Below, piece by piece: positions 1 to 5,698 of a DNA stretch of 6,981 bases (its first letter is position 1; each line of letters opens with the position of its first letter). Made by a program: the position numbers and the translations under genes. The notes under the pieces are model-generated. The model ran no database searches and was not told where the DNA came from. It saw only the letters and a program-made list of their open reading frames with translations. Source of the stretch: an uncultured Bacilli bacterium (GTDB lineage Bacteria; Bacillota_I; Bacilli_A; RF39; UBA660); the NCBI GenBank assembly GCA_944345045.1, contig CALVMI010000106.1, positions 1-6,981 on the forward strand, in the 5' to 3' direction.

Positions 1-351
1 GCTGTTTTAAGTGCTTTGAATGTTTTGATTAAATATCCAGCTAAAAGACGTATAGCTGTTTTAGGAGATATTTTAGAGTTAGAAAACTTTAGTGAAAGTA
101 TTCATCGACAAATTGGTATGGCAAAAGTAATTAGAGAGTTAGATGCTTTGTTTTTGCTAGGGGAAAGTGCTAAATATATTAAAGAAAGTGCTTTAGAAAA
201 TGGGATGCAAGCTGATAAAATCTTTTATTTTGAAGATCGCGAATTTCTAAAACAAAAATTAAAGGAATTTTTACAAGAGGGAGATGTAGTACTCATTAAA
301 GCGAGTAATGCAATGAAATTTAAGGAGATTGTAAGTGCCTTGAAAGTATGA
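1..351 (+). CDS. murF: MurF, UDP-MurNAc-tripeptide--D-alanyl-D-alanine ligase, C-terminal fragment (5' end outside window)
   Basis: MurF is the cytoplasmic ATP-dependent ligase that adds D-Ala-D-Ala to the UDP-MurNAc-tripeptide, the last cytoplasmic step of the peptidoglycan stem peptide. The reading frame is open from base 1, so the gene enters from the left; only the last 116 codons are here. They match the C-terminal Mur ligase domain. RRIAVLGDILEL (around 46-81) corresponds to the family's RR-A-V-GDMLELG motif and is followed by SIHRQIG (S-E-x-H-x-x-x-G). VLIKASNAMKFKEI near the end corresponds to the usual V-KGSR-MxxE motif, with Gly changed to Ala and Arg to Asn. The gene stops at TGA, immediately followed in frame by TAA. 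The next gene starts 28 bases later with no terminator between, so co-transcription is likely. The assignment is firm for the Mur ligase C-terminal domain. MurF is preferred over MurE or MurC because of the GDMLELG-type motif. Confidence 0.9.
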   Translation, partial: AVLSALNVLIKYPAKRRIAVLGDILELENFSESIHRQIGMAKVIRELDALFLLGESAKYIKESALENGMQADKIFYFEDREFLKQKLKEFLQEGDVVLIKASNAMKFKEIVSALKV

Positions 352-379
352 TAATATTTAGTCAAGGGAGGAAAGAAAG

Positions 380-1483
380 ATGATTTACGGTCAAATTCAT
401 AAATTATTAAATTACATTCATGAGAATAATATTCATATATCAGACGAATTATTGGAAGAGGTTTTAAAAAGCCAACTGGAGCCACAACATTTTGCCATTT
501 TAAAAGAAAAAAAGGCGATAATTCAGATATTTTTATATCCTGCTGCTTCATCACAAATAATGAATAAAAAATTTGATTTTATAATGAAAATGAAAGATAA
601 AGTATCTTTTCAAAAACTAAAACAGTTAGTACAAATATATGATTGGAAATGGTGTGAGTTCGATGCCAAGCATTATCCGGAATTTTTCCTTGCTTGTGAA
701 AATCCTGCCATTATATCACGTCCAAAAATTTTGAGTTTAATTGCTAATCAAAATGATTGGTTTAAGATGGAAAAATTACGTTTAGCATGTGATAATCCAA
801 ATATAGTAAATAACTATAAAATTTTTAATAAATTGGCAAGTCAAGATTCTGGGCGGAAAGTGATTGCATTGCTCTTAGCATGTGAAAACCCCAATATATT
901 GAATAATAATAAAATCTTTAATAGAATTGCAAGTCAAAATTCTTGGGGGCAAATGCAACAGTTACGATTAGCTCTTGACAATCCAAATATAGTAAATAAT
1001 TATAAAATCTTTAATAGAATTGCAAGTCAAAATTCTTGGGAACAGATGCGAGAATTACGATTAGCGTGTGACAATCCCAATATATTGAATAATTATAAAA
1101 TCTTTAATAGAATTGCAAGTCAAAATTCTTGGGAGCGAATGCGAGAATTACGATTAGCATGTGATAATTTAGAAATTTTGTCTAATTTAAAACTTTTAGA
1201 TTTGATAGCCAACTGTAACAACTGGTTAGAAATGCGAAAGTTACGATTAATCGGGGAGTCATCTATGGAATGGTTAAATAACGTATTATGGCAATCCTTA
1301 AATGATCAAAAACAAGAAAAAAAGAAACAAAAAGAACTTTTAACCAAAATGAAACAAGTAAATATAGTTATTCATGAAAAAAAGATTCAAAATTTAGATT
1401 TATTAGAAGATGCAAATCTTAAAAATAAAGAATATGTTCCTTCTATACAATTAGTAAAAAACAAACAAGTAAATGGAAAGTAA
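380..1483 (+). CDS. Repeat protein of unknown function, six 31-residue probably alpha-helical repeats plus Lys-rich tail
   Basis: I do not recognise this 367-residue protein. The start is set by a strong ribosome site, AAGGGAGG at 364-371, 8 bases before ATG 380. There is no signal peptide or membrane segment, so it is probably cytoplasmic. Residues 1-103 are a Lys- and aromatic-rich N-terminal region without clear repeats. Residues 104-289 are six consecutive 31-residue units. Each begins L-A-C-[DE]-N-P-x-I, has K-I-[FL]-x-x-[IL]-A near its middle and W-x-x-M-[RE]-x-L-R at its end; this spacing fits two short helices, as in alpha-solenoid repeats. Residues 290-367 are charged and Lys-rich (a QEKKKQKELL stretch around 310-320), possibly coiled coil. 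Conserved Cys, Asn-Pro and Trp positions suggest a scaffold or binding surface. It follows murF closely, but nothing in it suggests an enzyme. It could be a member of a lineage-specific, expandable repeat family. Confidence 0.75.
   Translation: MIYGQIHKLLNYIHENNIHISDELLEEVLKSQLEPQHFAILKEKKAIIQIFLYPAASSQIMNKKFDFIMKMKDKVSFQKLKQLVQIYDWKWCEFDAKHYPEFFLACENPAIISRPKILSLIANQNDWFKMEKLRLACDNPNIVNNYKIFNKLASQDSGRKVIALLLACENPNILNNNKIFNRIASQNSWGQMQQLRLALDNPNIVNNYKIFNRIASQNSWEQMRELRLACDNPNILNNYKIFNRIASQNSWERMRELRLACDNLEILSNLKLLDLIANCNNWLEMRKLRLIGESSMEWLNNVLWQSLNDQKQEKKKQKELLTKMKQVNIVIHEKKIQNLDLLEDANLKNKEYVPSIQLVKNKQVNGK
689..1246 (+). repeat. Six in-frame 93-bp coding repeats (31 residues each)
   Basis: Units begin at 689, 782, 875, 968, 1061 and 1154, each exactly 93 bases, with no indels. 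Units 1 and 6 are the most diverged, and unit 2 has lost the Trp and Met near its end. Units 3, 4 and 5 share a core of about 38 identical bases spanning the K-I-F-N-R-I-A-S-Q-N-S-W stretch. Units 2 and 4 both encode Asn-Pro-Asn-Ile-Val with the codons CCA AAT ATA GTA. Units 3 and 5 both encode Asn-Pro-Asn-Ile-Leu with CCC AAT ATA TTG. That synonymous-codon alternation points to duplication of a 186-bp two-unit block. Confidence 0.9.
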
Positions 1484-1504
1484 AGAATACTATTTACTTT
1501 TTTT
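1477..1504 (+). terminator. Weak hairpin and T-run after the repeat-protein gene
   Basis: AAAGTAAA (1477-1484) can pair with TTTACTTT (1493-1500) across an 8-base loop, and the T-run continues to 1504. The stem overlaps the TAA stop at 1481-1483 and has only one G-C pair, so termination would be weak or partial. It does separate the repeat-protein gene from the fucO operon. Confidence 0.4.
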
Positions 1505-1555
1505 GACGTTTTAAAAGAAAAATATGTAAAGGGTAATTTTTTTTTAAAAATTGTG

Positions 1556-1564
1556 TGGTAAAAT
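1556..1564 (+). promoter_or_regulatory. Candidate extended -10 promoter of the fucO operon
   Basis: TGGTAAAAT (1556-1564) is an extended -10 element (TGn plus TAAAAT) 24 bases before the fucO start. It lacks a recognisable -35, but the upstream DNA is a T-run and A-run that could help as an UP-like element. A second, weaker possibility is TTGACG (1503-1508) with TAAAGG (1527-1532) at 18-base spacing. Either would give a leader with no large regulatory structure. Confidence 0.45.
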
Positions 1565-1577
1565 AAAAAGGTAGAAT

Positions 1578-1582
1578 GGAGG
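1578..1582 (+). promoter_or_regulatory. Ribosome binding site that sets the fucO start
   Basis: GGAGG (1578-1582) lies 5 bases before ATG 1588. An upstream in-frame ATG at 1576 would overlap this site and has only a weak AAGG before it. Starting at 1588 also gives the MANR..LNET N-terminus typical of FucO. Confidence 0.8.
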
Positions 1583-1587
1583 TAGAT

Positions 1588-2736
1588 ATGGCGAATCGAA
1601 TTATTTTAAATGAGACTTCTTATTTTGGTTGGAATGCAAGAGAAAATCTTGCTTTGGAAATCAAAAAGAGAAAGTTTCAAAACATTTTGGTGGTAACTGA
1701 TGAAACGCTTATGAGTTGTGGAGTTACTAAAAAAGTTTTGGATTGTTTAGATGAGGCCCAAATTTCTTATCATGTATTTGATAAAGTAAAGCCAAATCCA
1801 ACAATAAAAAACTGTCATGAAGGTATAGCCAAATGTCAAGAAGTAAAAGCTGATGCAATTGTATGTGTCGGCGGTGGTTCGGTTATTGATACGGCTAAAT
1901 GTATTGGTATTGTAGTTGAAAATCCAGAATTTTACGATATTAATTCTTTAGAAGGTACAGCAGATACAAAAAATAAAAGCTTACCGATCATTGCTTTGCC
2001 AACGACAGCTGGTACAGCAGCAGAAGTTACGATTAATTACGTAATTACTGATGAAGAAAATGTTGTAAAAAGAGTTTGCGTAGATCCAAATGACATTCCG
2101 GTTTTAGCAATTATCGATACTGAATTAATGGCAGGAATGCCTAAGATGACAGCCGCGGCAACTGGCCTTGATGCTTTAACGCATGCAATGGAAGGCTATA
2201 TTACTAAGGCTCATTGGGAAATGACAGATATGTTTCATTTAAAAAGTATGGCTCTTACATATAAGAACTTAGAAGGCGCGGTTAATAAGGATCGTGAGTC
2301 TCTAGATAATATGGGACTTAGTCAATATATTGCCGGCATGGGATTTTCTAACGTTGGTTTAGGTATTGTTCATTCGATGGCTCATCAATTAGGAGCTACG
2401 TATGATATAGCTCATGGTATTGCTTGTGCTCTTTTCTTACCTTATGTGTTAGAGTGGAATGCTGTTGCTTGTCCAGAAAGATTTAGAGATATGGCAGTAG
2501 CTTTCGGTTTAGATGTGCAAAATAAGAGTGATCAAGAATGTGTTTCTTTAGTAGTTGATGCTGTTCGCACTTTAGAAACTAGACTTGGTGTACCACAACA
2601 TTTAAGTGAACTAAATGTCAAAAAAGAAGATTTCTCTGTCATGGCTTCTAAAGCTTTAATAGATCCATGTACAGGCGGAAATCCTAGAGAAGTAACCAAA
2701 GAAGACATTATGGCTTTATTAGAAAAAGCTTATTAA
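1588..2736 (+). CDS. fucO: Lactaldehyde reductase / 1,2-propanediol oxidoreductase (group III iron-dependent alcohol dehydrogenase)
   Basis: A cytoplasmic iron-dependent, NAD-linked dehydrogenase that in the FucO family reduces L-lactaldehyde to 1,2-propanediol, regenerating NAD+ in anaerobic fucose or rhamnose use. The 382 residues match the family length and align by memory almost without gaps to Escherichia coli FucO. Matches include the MANR..LNET start, the cofactor motif GGGSVIDTAK (residues 95-104), PTTAGTAAEVTINYVITDEE, NPREVTKEDI at the end, and GMGFSNVGLG before the metal site. The four metal ligands are present at the expected spacing: Asp195, His199, His262 and His276. It is the first gene of a three-gene operon, and its TAA overlaps the ribosome site of the FIST gene. 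No fucose or rhamnose catabolic genes are in the window, so the physiological aldehyde could differ, for example methylglyoxal-derived lactaldehyde or glycolaldehyde. Family is very sure; exact substrate is moderate. Confidence 0.88.
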   Translation: MANRIILNETSYFGWNARENLALEIKKRKFQNILVVTDETLMSCGVTKKVLDCLDEAQISYHVFDKVKPNPTIKNCHEGIAKCQEVKADAIVCVGGGSVIDTAKCIGIVVENPEFYDINSLEGTADTKNKSLPIIALPTTAGTAAEVTINYVITDEENVVKRVCVDPNDIPVLAIIDTELMAGMPKMTAAATGLDALTHAMEGYITKAHWEMTDMFHLKSMALTYKNLEGAVNKDRESLDNMGLSQYIAGMGFSNVGLGIVHSMAHQLGATYDIAHGIACALFLPYVLEWNAVACPERFRDMAVAFGLDVQNKSDQECVSLVVDAVRTLETRLGVPQHLSELNVKKEDFSVMASKALIDPCTGGNPREVTKEDIMALLEKAY

Positions 2737-2741
2737 AGGAG
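2735..2741 (+). promoter_or_regulatory. Ribosome binding site that sets the FIST gene start
   Basis: AAAGGAG (2735-2741) overlaps the fucO stop codon (2734-2736) and lies 8 bases before ATG 2750. The in-frame GTG at 2741 shares a base with this site and so cannot be its start. The stop/ribosome-site overlap suggests translational coupling with fucO. Confidence 0.8.
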
Positions 2742-2749
2742 TGAAAAAA

Positions 2750-3922
2750 ATGTTAAAAACTAAAGTAGGTTATAGTGAAAATATAGATGCTTATCAATCA
2801 GGTGTTGAAACTGCCAAAATGGCAAATGTGATTGAAAATCCACAAGTAGGATTATTTTTCACAAGTTGTGTTCAAGATCAACAAAAATTAATGGAAGGAG
2901 CAAAAAGCGTTTTAGGAAATGTTCCAATTATTGGATGTACTTCATCTGCAGCAATCTGCACACAAGATGGTTATCTAAATAAAGAAACAGGATATTCTGG
3001 TATGATGCTTTTTGGTGGCGATGTAGAAGTTGTTACAGCAGGTTCTAAAAAGACAGATGAGTCTCCTAGAGAAATTGGTGCTCGTGTTGCTAAAGAAGCT
3101 CTTTCTAAATTAAAAGGATCTGATAAAGAACCAGATTTCTTCTTTATGAGTGCATCTCCTGCTAATGAAGAAGATTATATGAAAGGTATTCAAGATGTTA
3201 TTGGTAATATTCCTGTTTTTGGTGGAAGTGCTGCTGATAATACCGTTGAAGGAAAATGGAGTATTTTAAATGATGGAGAAGATTATGCTGATGGTGTAGT
3301 TATTGCTATTTTCTATACGGATGGCTTAATGAAGAACATCTATACTGGTGCTTATCATGAAACGGAAAATGTTGGTGTTATTACCAAAATTCAAGGTGAT
3401 CGTACCTTAGTCGAAATCGATCATGAGCCAGCTTTAAAGAAATATGCAGAATGGACAGGTAAAGATGTTGAATCTTTAAAAGGAAACAATTTACTTACAG
3501 AAACCATTTGTGCACCTTTAGGAGTAAAAGATCCAATTGGCAAGGTTACAGCTGTTCGTCATCCAATGTTTGGTAATGATGATTATTCCATGAATATTGG
3601 GGCTAATTTAGCAGTAAATACGGCTGTTATCCAATTATCTAATACACCAGAAGGAATTTTAAAGGCTAATGCGGAGACTATTAAATCTTTAAATGATTTA
3701 ATGAATAATGAAGAAAAATCTTATTTCTTAGTTCACTGTGGTGGTCGTCGTTTAGGTCTTGCTTTATCAAAAATTGAAGATCAAATTTATCCAGAAGTGA
3801 AAAAAGCTATTCCAGATAAAGAATTTTTGATGGTATTTACTTTTGGTGAATATGGTACAGGTGATCATTCATCTAACACTGTCGGTGGTTTATCTTTATC
3901 TTATACAGGATTTGGGAGTTAA
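2750..3922 (+). CDS. Stand-alone FIST-domain protein (FIST_N plus FIST_C)
   Basis: FIST domains are sensory domains proposed to bind small ligands such as amino acids, usually attached to signalling outputs. This 390-residue protein appears to consist only of FIST_N followed by FIST_C. It has no membrane segment, kinase, GGDEF, methyl-acceptor or DNA-binding region, so it is a soluble cytoplasmic protein without an obvious output. Seen motifs: IIGCTSSAAI (about 60-70) and PVFGGSAADN (about 155-165), which are the paired Gly-rich segments of FIST_N; then in FIST_C YFLVHCGGRRLGLA, FLMVFTFGEYG and a final NTVGGLSLSYTGFG, matching the family's Cys-x-GR, GE-G and N-T/L-S pattern. It lies between fucO and the aldehyde dehydrogenase with a 13-base and a 3-base gap, so all three are surely co-translated. 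A role sensing or buffering an aldehyde, alcohol or acid intermediate is inference only. Start chosen at ATG 2750 from ribosome-site spacing. Confidence 0.85.
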   Translation: MLKTKVGYSENIDAYQSGVETAKMANVIENPQVGLFFTSCVQDQQKLMEGAKSVLGNVPIIGCTSSAAICTQDGYLNKETGYSGMMLFGGDVEVVTAGSKKTDESPREIGARVAKEALSKLKGSDKEPDFFFMSASPANEEDYMKGIQDVIGNIPVFGGSAADNTVEGKWSILNDGEDYADGVVIAIFYTDGLMKNIYTGAYHETENVGVITKIQGDRTLVEIDHEPALKKYAEWTGKDVESLKGNNLLTETICAPLGVKDPIGKVTAVRHPMFGNDDYSMNIGANLAVNTAVIQLSNTPEGILKANAETIKSLNDLMNNEEKSYFLVHCGGRRLGLALSKIEDQIYPEVKKAIPDKEFLMVFTFGEYGTGDHSSNTVGGLSLSYTGFGS

Positions 3923-3925
3923 TCT

Positions 3926-5362
3926 ATGGCAAAGAATTTAATTGGGAAGAATTGGTGTGATGCTTCAGACGGTAGAACGATCAAAGTTAGTAATCCCGCG
4001 ACAAATGAACTTATTGATACAGTTCCTGAAAGTAGTAAACTAGATTGTGATAAAGCTGTTGAGGAAGCTCATATCGCTCAAAAAGAATGGGCAAAAAAAC
4101 CGATTCATGAAAGAGCAAGTATATTAATGAAATTCGTTTCGATTGTTGAATCTCATAAAGATGAACTTGCTAAACTTCTTAGTGATGAAACGGGAAAACC
4201 AATCAGTGAAGCTATTGGCGAGATTGCAAATGTTTCTATTGGTGTTCCTGCTTTCTGTGAAAAAGCAAAACATGAATATGGTAAAGTATTTGAAGGCAGC
4301 ATGGAAAAAGGCCAAGAGCATAACTTATATTATACGGTTCAAGCTCCTCTTGGTGTAGTAGTAGCTGTTATTCCTTTTAATTTTCCAAGCGATTTATTTT
4401 GTCAAAAAGTACCAGCTGCTTTATTAATGGGTAACACAGTTATTTTAAAACCTTCTGCTCATAATCCATTAACTTTAACAAAATATGTAGAGTATTTGTT
4501 AGAAGCAGGAGTACCCGGTGGTGCAATAAACCTAATTAATGGTAGCGGTGGTGAAGCTGTTCAAGCCATGGCTGAAAATCCTAAAGTTGCTTTAGTGACT
4601 TTAACAGGAAGTACTGTTGCTGGTGCAGAAACAATGGCTAAGTGTGCTAAAAATATTACTCATGTTATGTTAGAACTTGGTGGTAACGATGCATTTATTT
4701 TACATAAAGATGGTAATGTTGATCTTGCCGTTGAAGAGACCGTTTGGGGTCGCCTTTATAATACAGGACAAGTTTGTTGTGCTTCAAAACGTTTCTTAGT
4801 TCATAAAGATGTTAAAGATGAGTTCGTTTCTAAATTGAAAACAAGATTAGAAGGTATTCCAGTTAGAATGCCTAGTAATCCCGAAGCTAAAATTGGTTGC
4901 TTAATTAGCGAGGATGCAGCCAAAAAAGTAGAACGTCAAGTAAATGATACTGTTTCGTTAGGAGCTAAAATTGTTTTCGGCGGTAGAAGAAAAGGGGCAT
5001 TTTATGAACCAACGATTTTGGTCGATGTAACAAAGAGTATGCCTGTGGCAAAAGATGAAGAAATTTTTGGACCAGTAATTTCTATTATTGAATATGAAGA
5101 TATTGATGAAGCAATTAAAATTGCTAATCAATCAAGTTATGGATTATGTGGTTGCATTATTTCTGAAAATCAAAAAACTTGTCAATATGTAGCTGATAGA
5201 TTAGAATGCGGTGGTGTTGTAATTAATGGAGCTTCCTTCTTTAGACCATTTGAAATGCCATTTGGTGGCTGGAAACATTCAGGTATTGGTAATGAAGGAG
5301 TTTCATCAACACTTCATGAAATGTCTAGAACGAAAACGGTTGTTTTAAAAAATATTTTATAA
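3926..5362 (+). CDS. NAD(P)-dependent aldehyde dehydrogenase, possibly lactaldehyde/short-chain aldehyde type
   Basis: A cytoplasmic ALDH-superfamily enzyme that oxidises an aldehyde to its acid with NAD(P)+. The 478 residues match the usual length, and the catalytic set is complete. Asn152 lies in PFNFP. Glu250 lies in LELGGND, with Asn-Asp replacing the common Lys. The nucleophile Cys284 lies in GQVCCASKR, followed by a second Cys285. Glu379 lies in EEIFGPV. ILKPSAHNPLT carries the cofactor-binding Lys, and the C-terminal MPFGGWKHSGIG is standard. By memory, the PFNFP, GGND and MSRTKTVVL-type ending resembles archaeal lactaldehyde dehydrogenase CofA and related succinate-semialdehyde or glyceraldehyde-phosphate enzymes, so the substrate stays open. 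GGGAG (3914-3918) inside the end of the FIST gene lies 7 bases before the ATG. As last gene of the fucO operon it suggests disproportionation of one aldehyde into alcohol and acid, balancing NADH. Confidence 0.88.
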   Translation: MAKNLIGKNWCDASDGRTIKVSNPATNELIDTVPESSKLDCDKAVEEAHIAQKEWAKKPIHERASILMKFVSIVESHKDELAKLLSDETGKPISEAIGEIANVSIGVPAFCEKAKHEYGKVFEGSMEKGQEHNLYYTVQAPLGVVVAVIPFNFPSDLFCQKVPAALLMGNTVILKPSAHNPLTLTKYVEYLLEAGVPGGAINLINGSGGEAVQAMAENPKVALVTLTGSTVAGAETMAKCAKNITHVMLELGGNDAFILHKDGNVDLAVEETVWGRLYNTGQVCCASKRFLVHKDVKDEFVSKLKTRLEGIPVRMPSNPEAKIGCLISEDAAKKVERQVNDTVSLGAKIVFGGRRKGAFYEPTILVDVTKSMPVAKDEEIFGPVISIIEYEDIDEAIKIANQSSYGLCGCIISENQKTCQYVADRLECGGVVINGASFFRPFEMPFGGWKHSGIGNEGVSSTLHEMSRTKTVVLKNIL

Positions 5363-5367
5363 AAATG

Positions 5368-5398
5368 AAAAAAGTTGCTTTATGAGCAGCTTTTTTTT
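5368..5398 (+). terminator. Rho-independent terminator of the fucO-FIST-aldehyde dehydrogenase operon
   Basis: A 12-bp stem (5368-5379 with 5385-5396, one T-G wobble) closes a 5-base loop; its 3' arm forms an 8-T run. It begins 5 bases after the dehydrogenase stop. The A-rich 5' arm means it could also stop leftward transcription. Confidence 0.9.
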
Positions 5399-5403
5399 GT
5401 AAT

Positions 5404-5433
5404 TTGATTTTAACACATTTTGTGTGTTATAGT
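5404..5433 (+). promoter_or_regulatory. Promoter of the small hydrophobic peptide gene
   Basis: TTGATT (5404-5409) and TATAGT (5428-5433) are separated by 18 bases. The -10 is extended by TG at 5425-5426. The predicted start is near 5440, giving a leader of about 60 bases and, with the terminator at 5632-5670, an mRNA of about 230 bases. It begins right after the preceding operon's terminator, so the peptide gene is an independent unit. Confidence 0.6.
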
Positions 5434-5440
5434 AATGCTT

Positions 5441-5499
5441 GGATATATCTGAAAATCAGGTGCTTATCCCTTTTAAAAGAATAGAAGGGATGTGATAAG
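5441..5499 (+). promoter_or_regulatory. Structured leader with two mutually exclusive pairings, one hiding the ribosome site
   Basis: CTTAT (5463-5467) pairs with ATAAG (5495-5499), and CCCTT (5468-5472) pairs with AAGGG (5485-5489), with a 5-base bulge at 5490-5494. This long hairpin buries the only good ribosome site of the ORF at 5501. Alternatively GGATA (5441-5445) pairs with TATCC (5465-5469), which uses the same left-arm bases and would free the ribosome site. Pairing was read by eye; energies were not computed. Confidence 0.5.
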
Positions 5500-5500
5500 T

Positions 5501-5578
5501 ATGAGAAAACAAGAAAAATTTTTGAATTTTATCATATTTATCTTATTATTTATTATAATTATTTTATTAGTTAGATAA
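5501..5578 (+). CDS. 25-residue single-pass hydrophobic membrane peptide, candidate type I toxin
   Basis: The ORF runs ATG 5501 to TAA 5576-5578. Residues 1-6 are polar and basic (MRKQEK). Residues 7-24 are almost all Phe, Ile, Leu and Val with one Asn, long enough for one membrane helix, and residue 25 is Arg. Basic residues on both ends of an uninterrupted Ile/Leu-rich helix resemble the general make-up of short type I toxins such as Ibs, TisB or the Bsr peptides, though I recognise no sequence family. The ribosome site AAGGG (5485-5489) is 11 bases from the ATG and can be sequestered by the leader. Support for its being real: an own promoter, a terminator and a facing antisense promoter, all fitting around this ORF. 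Alternatives: an ordinary small membrane protein, or a chance ORF in AT-rich DNA. Confidence 0.6.
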   Translation: MRKQEKFLNFIIFILLFIIIILLVR

Positions 5579-5619
5579 ATAAAAGCATCTGATTCAACAT
5601 TTGTTGATGTCAGATGCTT
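5577..5619 (-). terminator. Terminator of the antisense RNA (hairpin plus T-rich tail on the minus strand)
   Basis: AAGCATCTGA (5583-5592) and TCAGATGCTT (5610-5619) are perfect 10-bp inverted arms. An inner 5-bp stem (5594-5598 with 5603-5607) has a 4-base loop. On the minus strand the stem is followed by TTTTATTT across 5584-5577. On the plus strand no T-run follows, so it acts mainly leftward. Confidence 0.6.
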
Positions 5620-5631
5620 ACACCAAATTTG

Positions 5632-5670
5632 GGATAACATCTGATCTTCACTTCAGATGTATCCTTTTTT
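5632..5670 (+). terminator. Rho-independent terminator of the small-peptide mRNA
   Basis: GGAT (5632-5635) pairs with ATCC (5661-5664) and ACATCTGA (5637-5644) with TCAGATGT (5653-5660), with one bulged A and an 8-base loop. Six T residues follow at 5665-5670. This is a strong plus-strand terminator and the only one between the peptide gene and the signal peptidase promoter. Confidence 0.8.
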
Positions 5671-5698
5671 ATTTTACGTCATTTTTTTTGACATATTC

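Larger units (their letters stand above)
5577..5692 (-). ncRNA. Predicted antisense RNA facing the small-peptide mRNA, candidate antitoxin
   Basis: A near-consensus minus-strand promoter (5699-5727) predicts a transcript starting near 5692 and running leftward. It would fold into the hairpins at 5664-5632 and 5619-5583, and stop in the T-rich tract at 5584-5577, which lies on the peptide's stop codon. The result is about 115 bases, without a convincing ORF. It is complementary to the whole 3' untranslated region of the peptide mRNA (overlap about 5579-5670) but not to its coding part. That matches 3'-overlapping antitoxin RNAs such as RatA or SR4 of Bacillus, which block translation or trigger RNase III decay. 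Existence is inferred from promoter and terminator signals only. Confidence 0.55.

Noticed and set aside
225..554. Minus-strand ORF of 109 codons across the murF end and the repeat-protein start
   Set aside because: It lies over two plus-strand genes that have ribosome sites and recognisable protein features, and it has no recognisable domain of its own.
689..1246. CRISPR array
   Set aside because: The 93-bp repeats are contiguous, without spacers, in frame and protein-coding.
1576..1587. ATG at 1576 as start of fucO
   Set aside because: It overlaps the strong GGAGG that serves ATG 1588, and the family N-terminus begins at 1588.
1484..1587. Riboswitch or catabolite (cre) site upstream of fucO
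   Set aside because: The interval is mostly A/T runs with no conserved stem set and no cre-like palindrome; the leader after the likely start is too short for a riboswitch.
2741..2749. GTG at 2741 as start of the FIST gene
   Set aside because: The G of this GTG is the last base of the ribosome site AAAGGAG; ATG 2750 has correct 8-base spacing.
4124..4358. Short ORFs on both strands inside the aldehyde dehydrogenase gene
   Set aside because: Shadows of a gene with all catalytic residues intact; their protein sequences look random.
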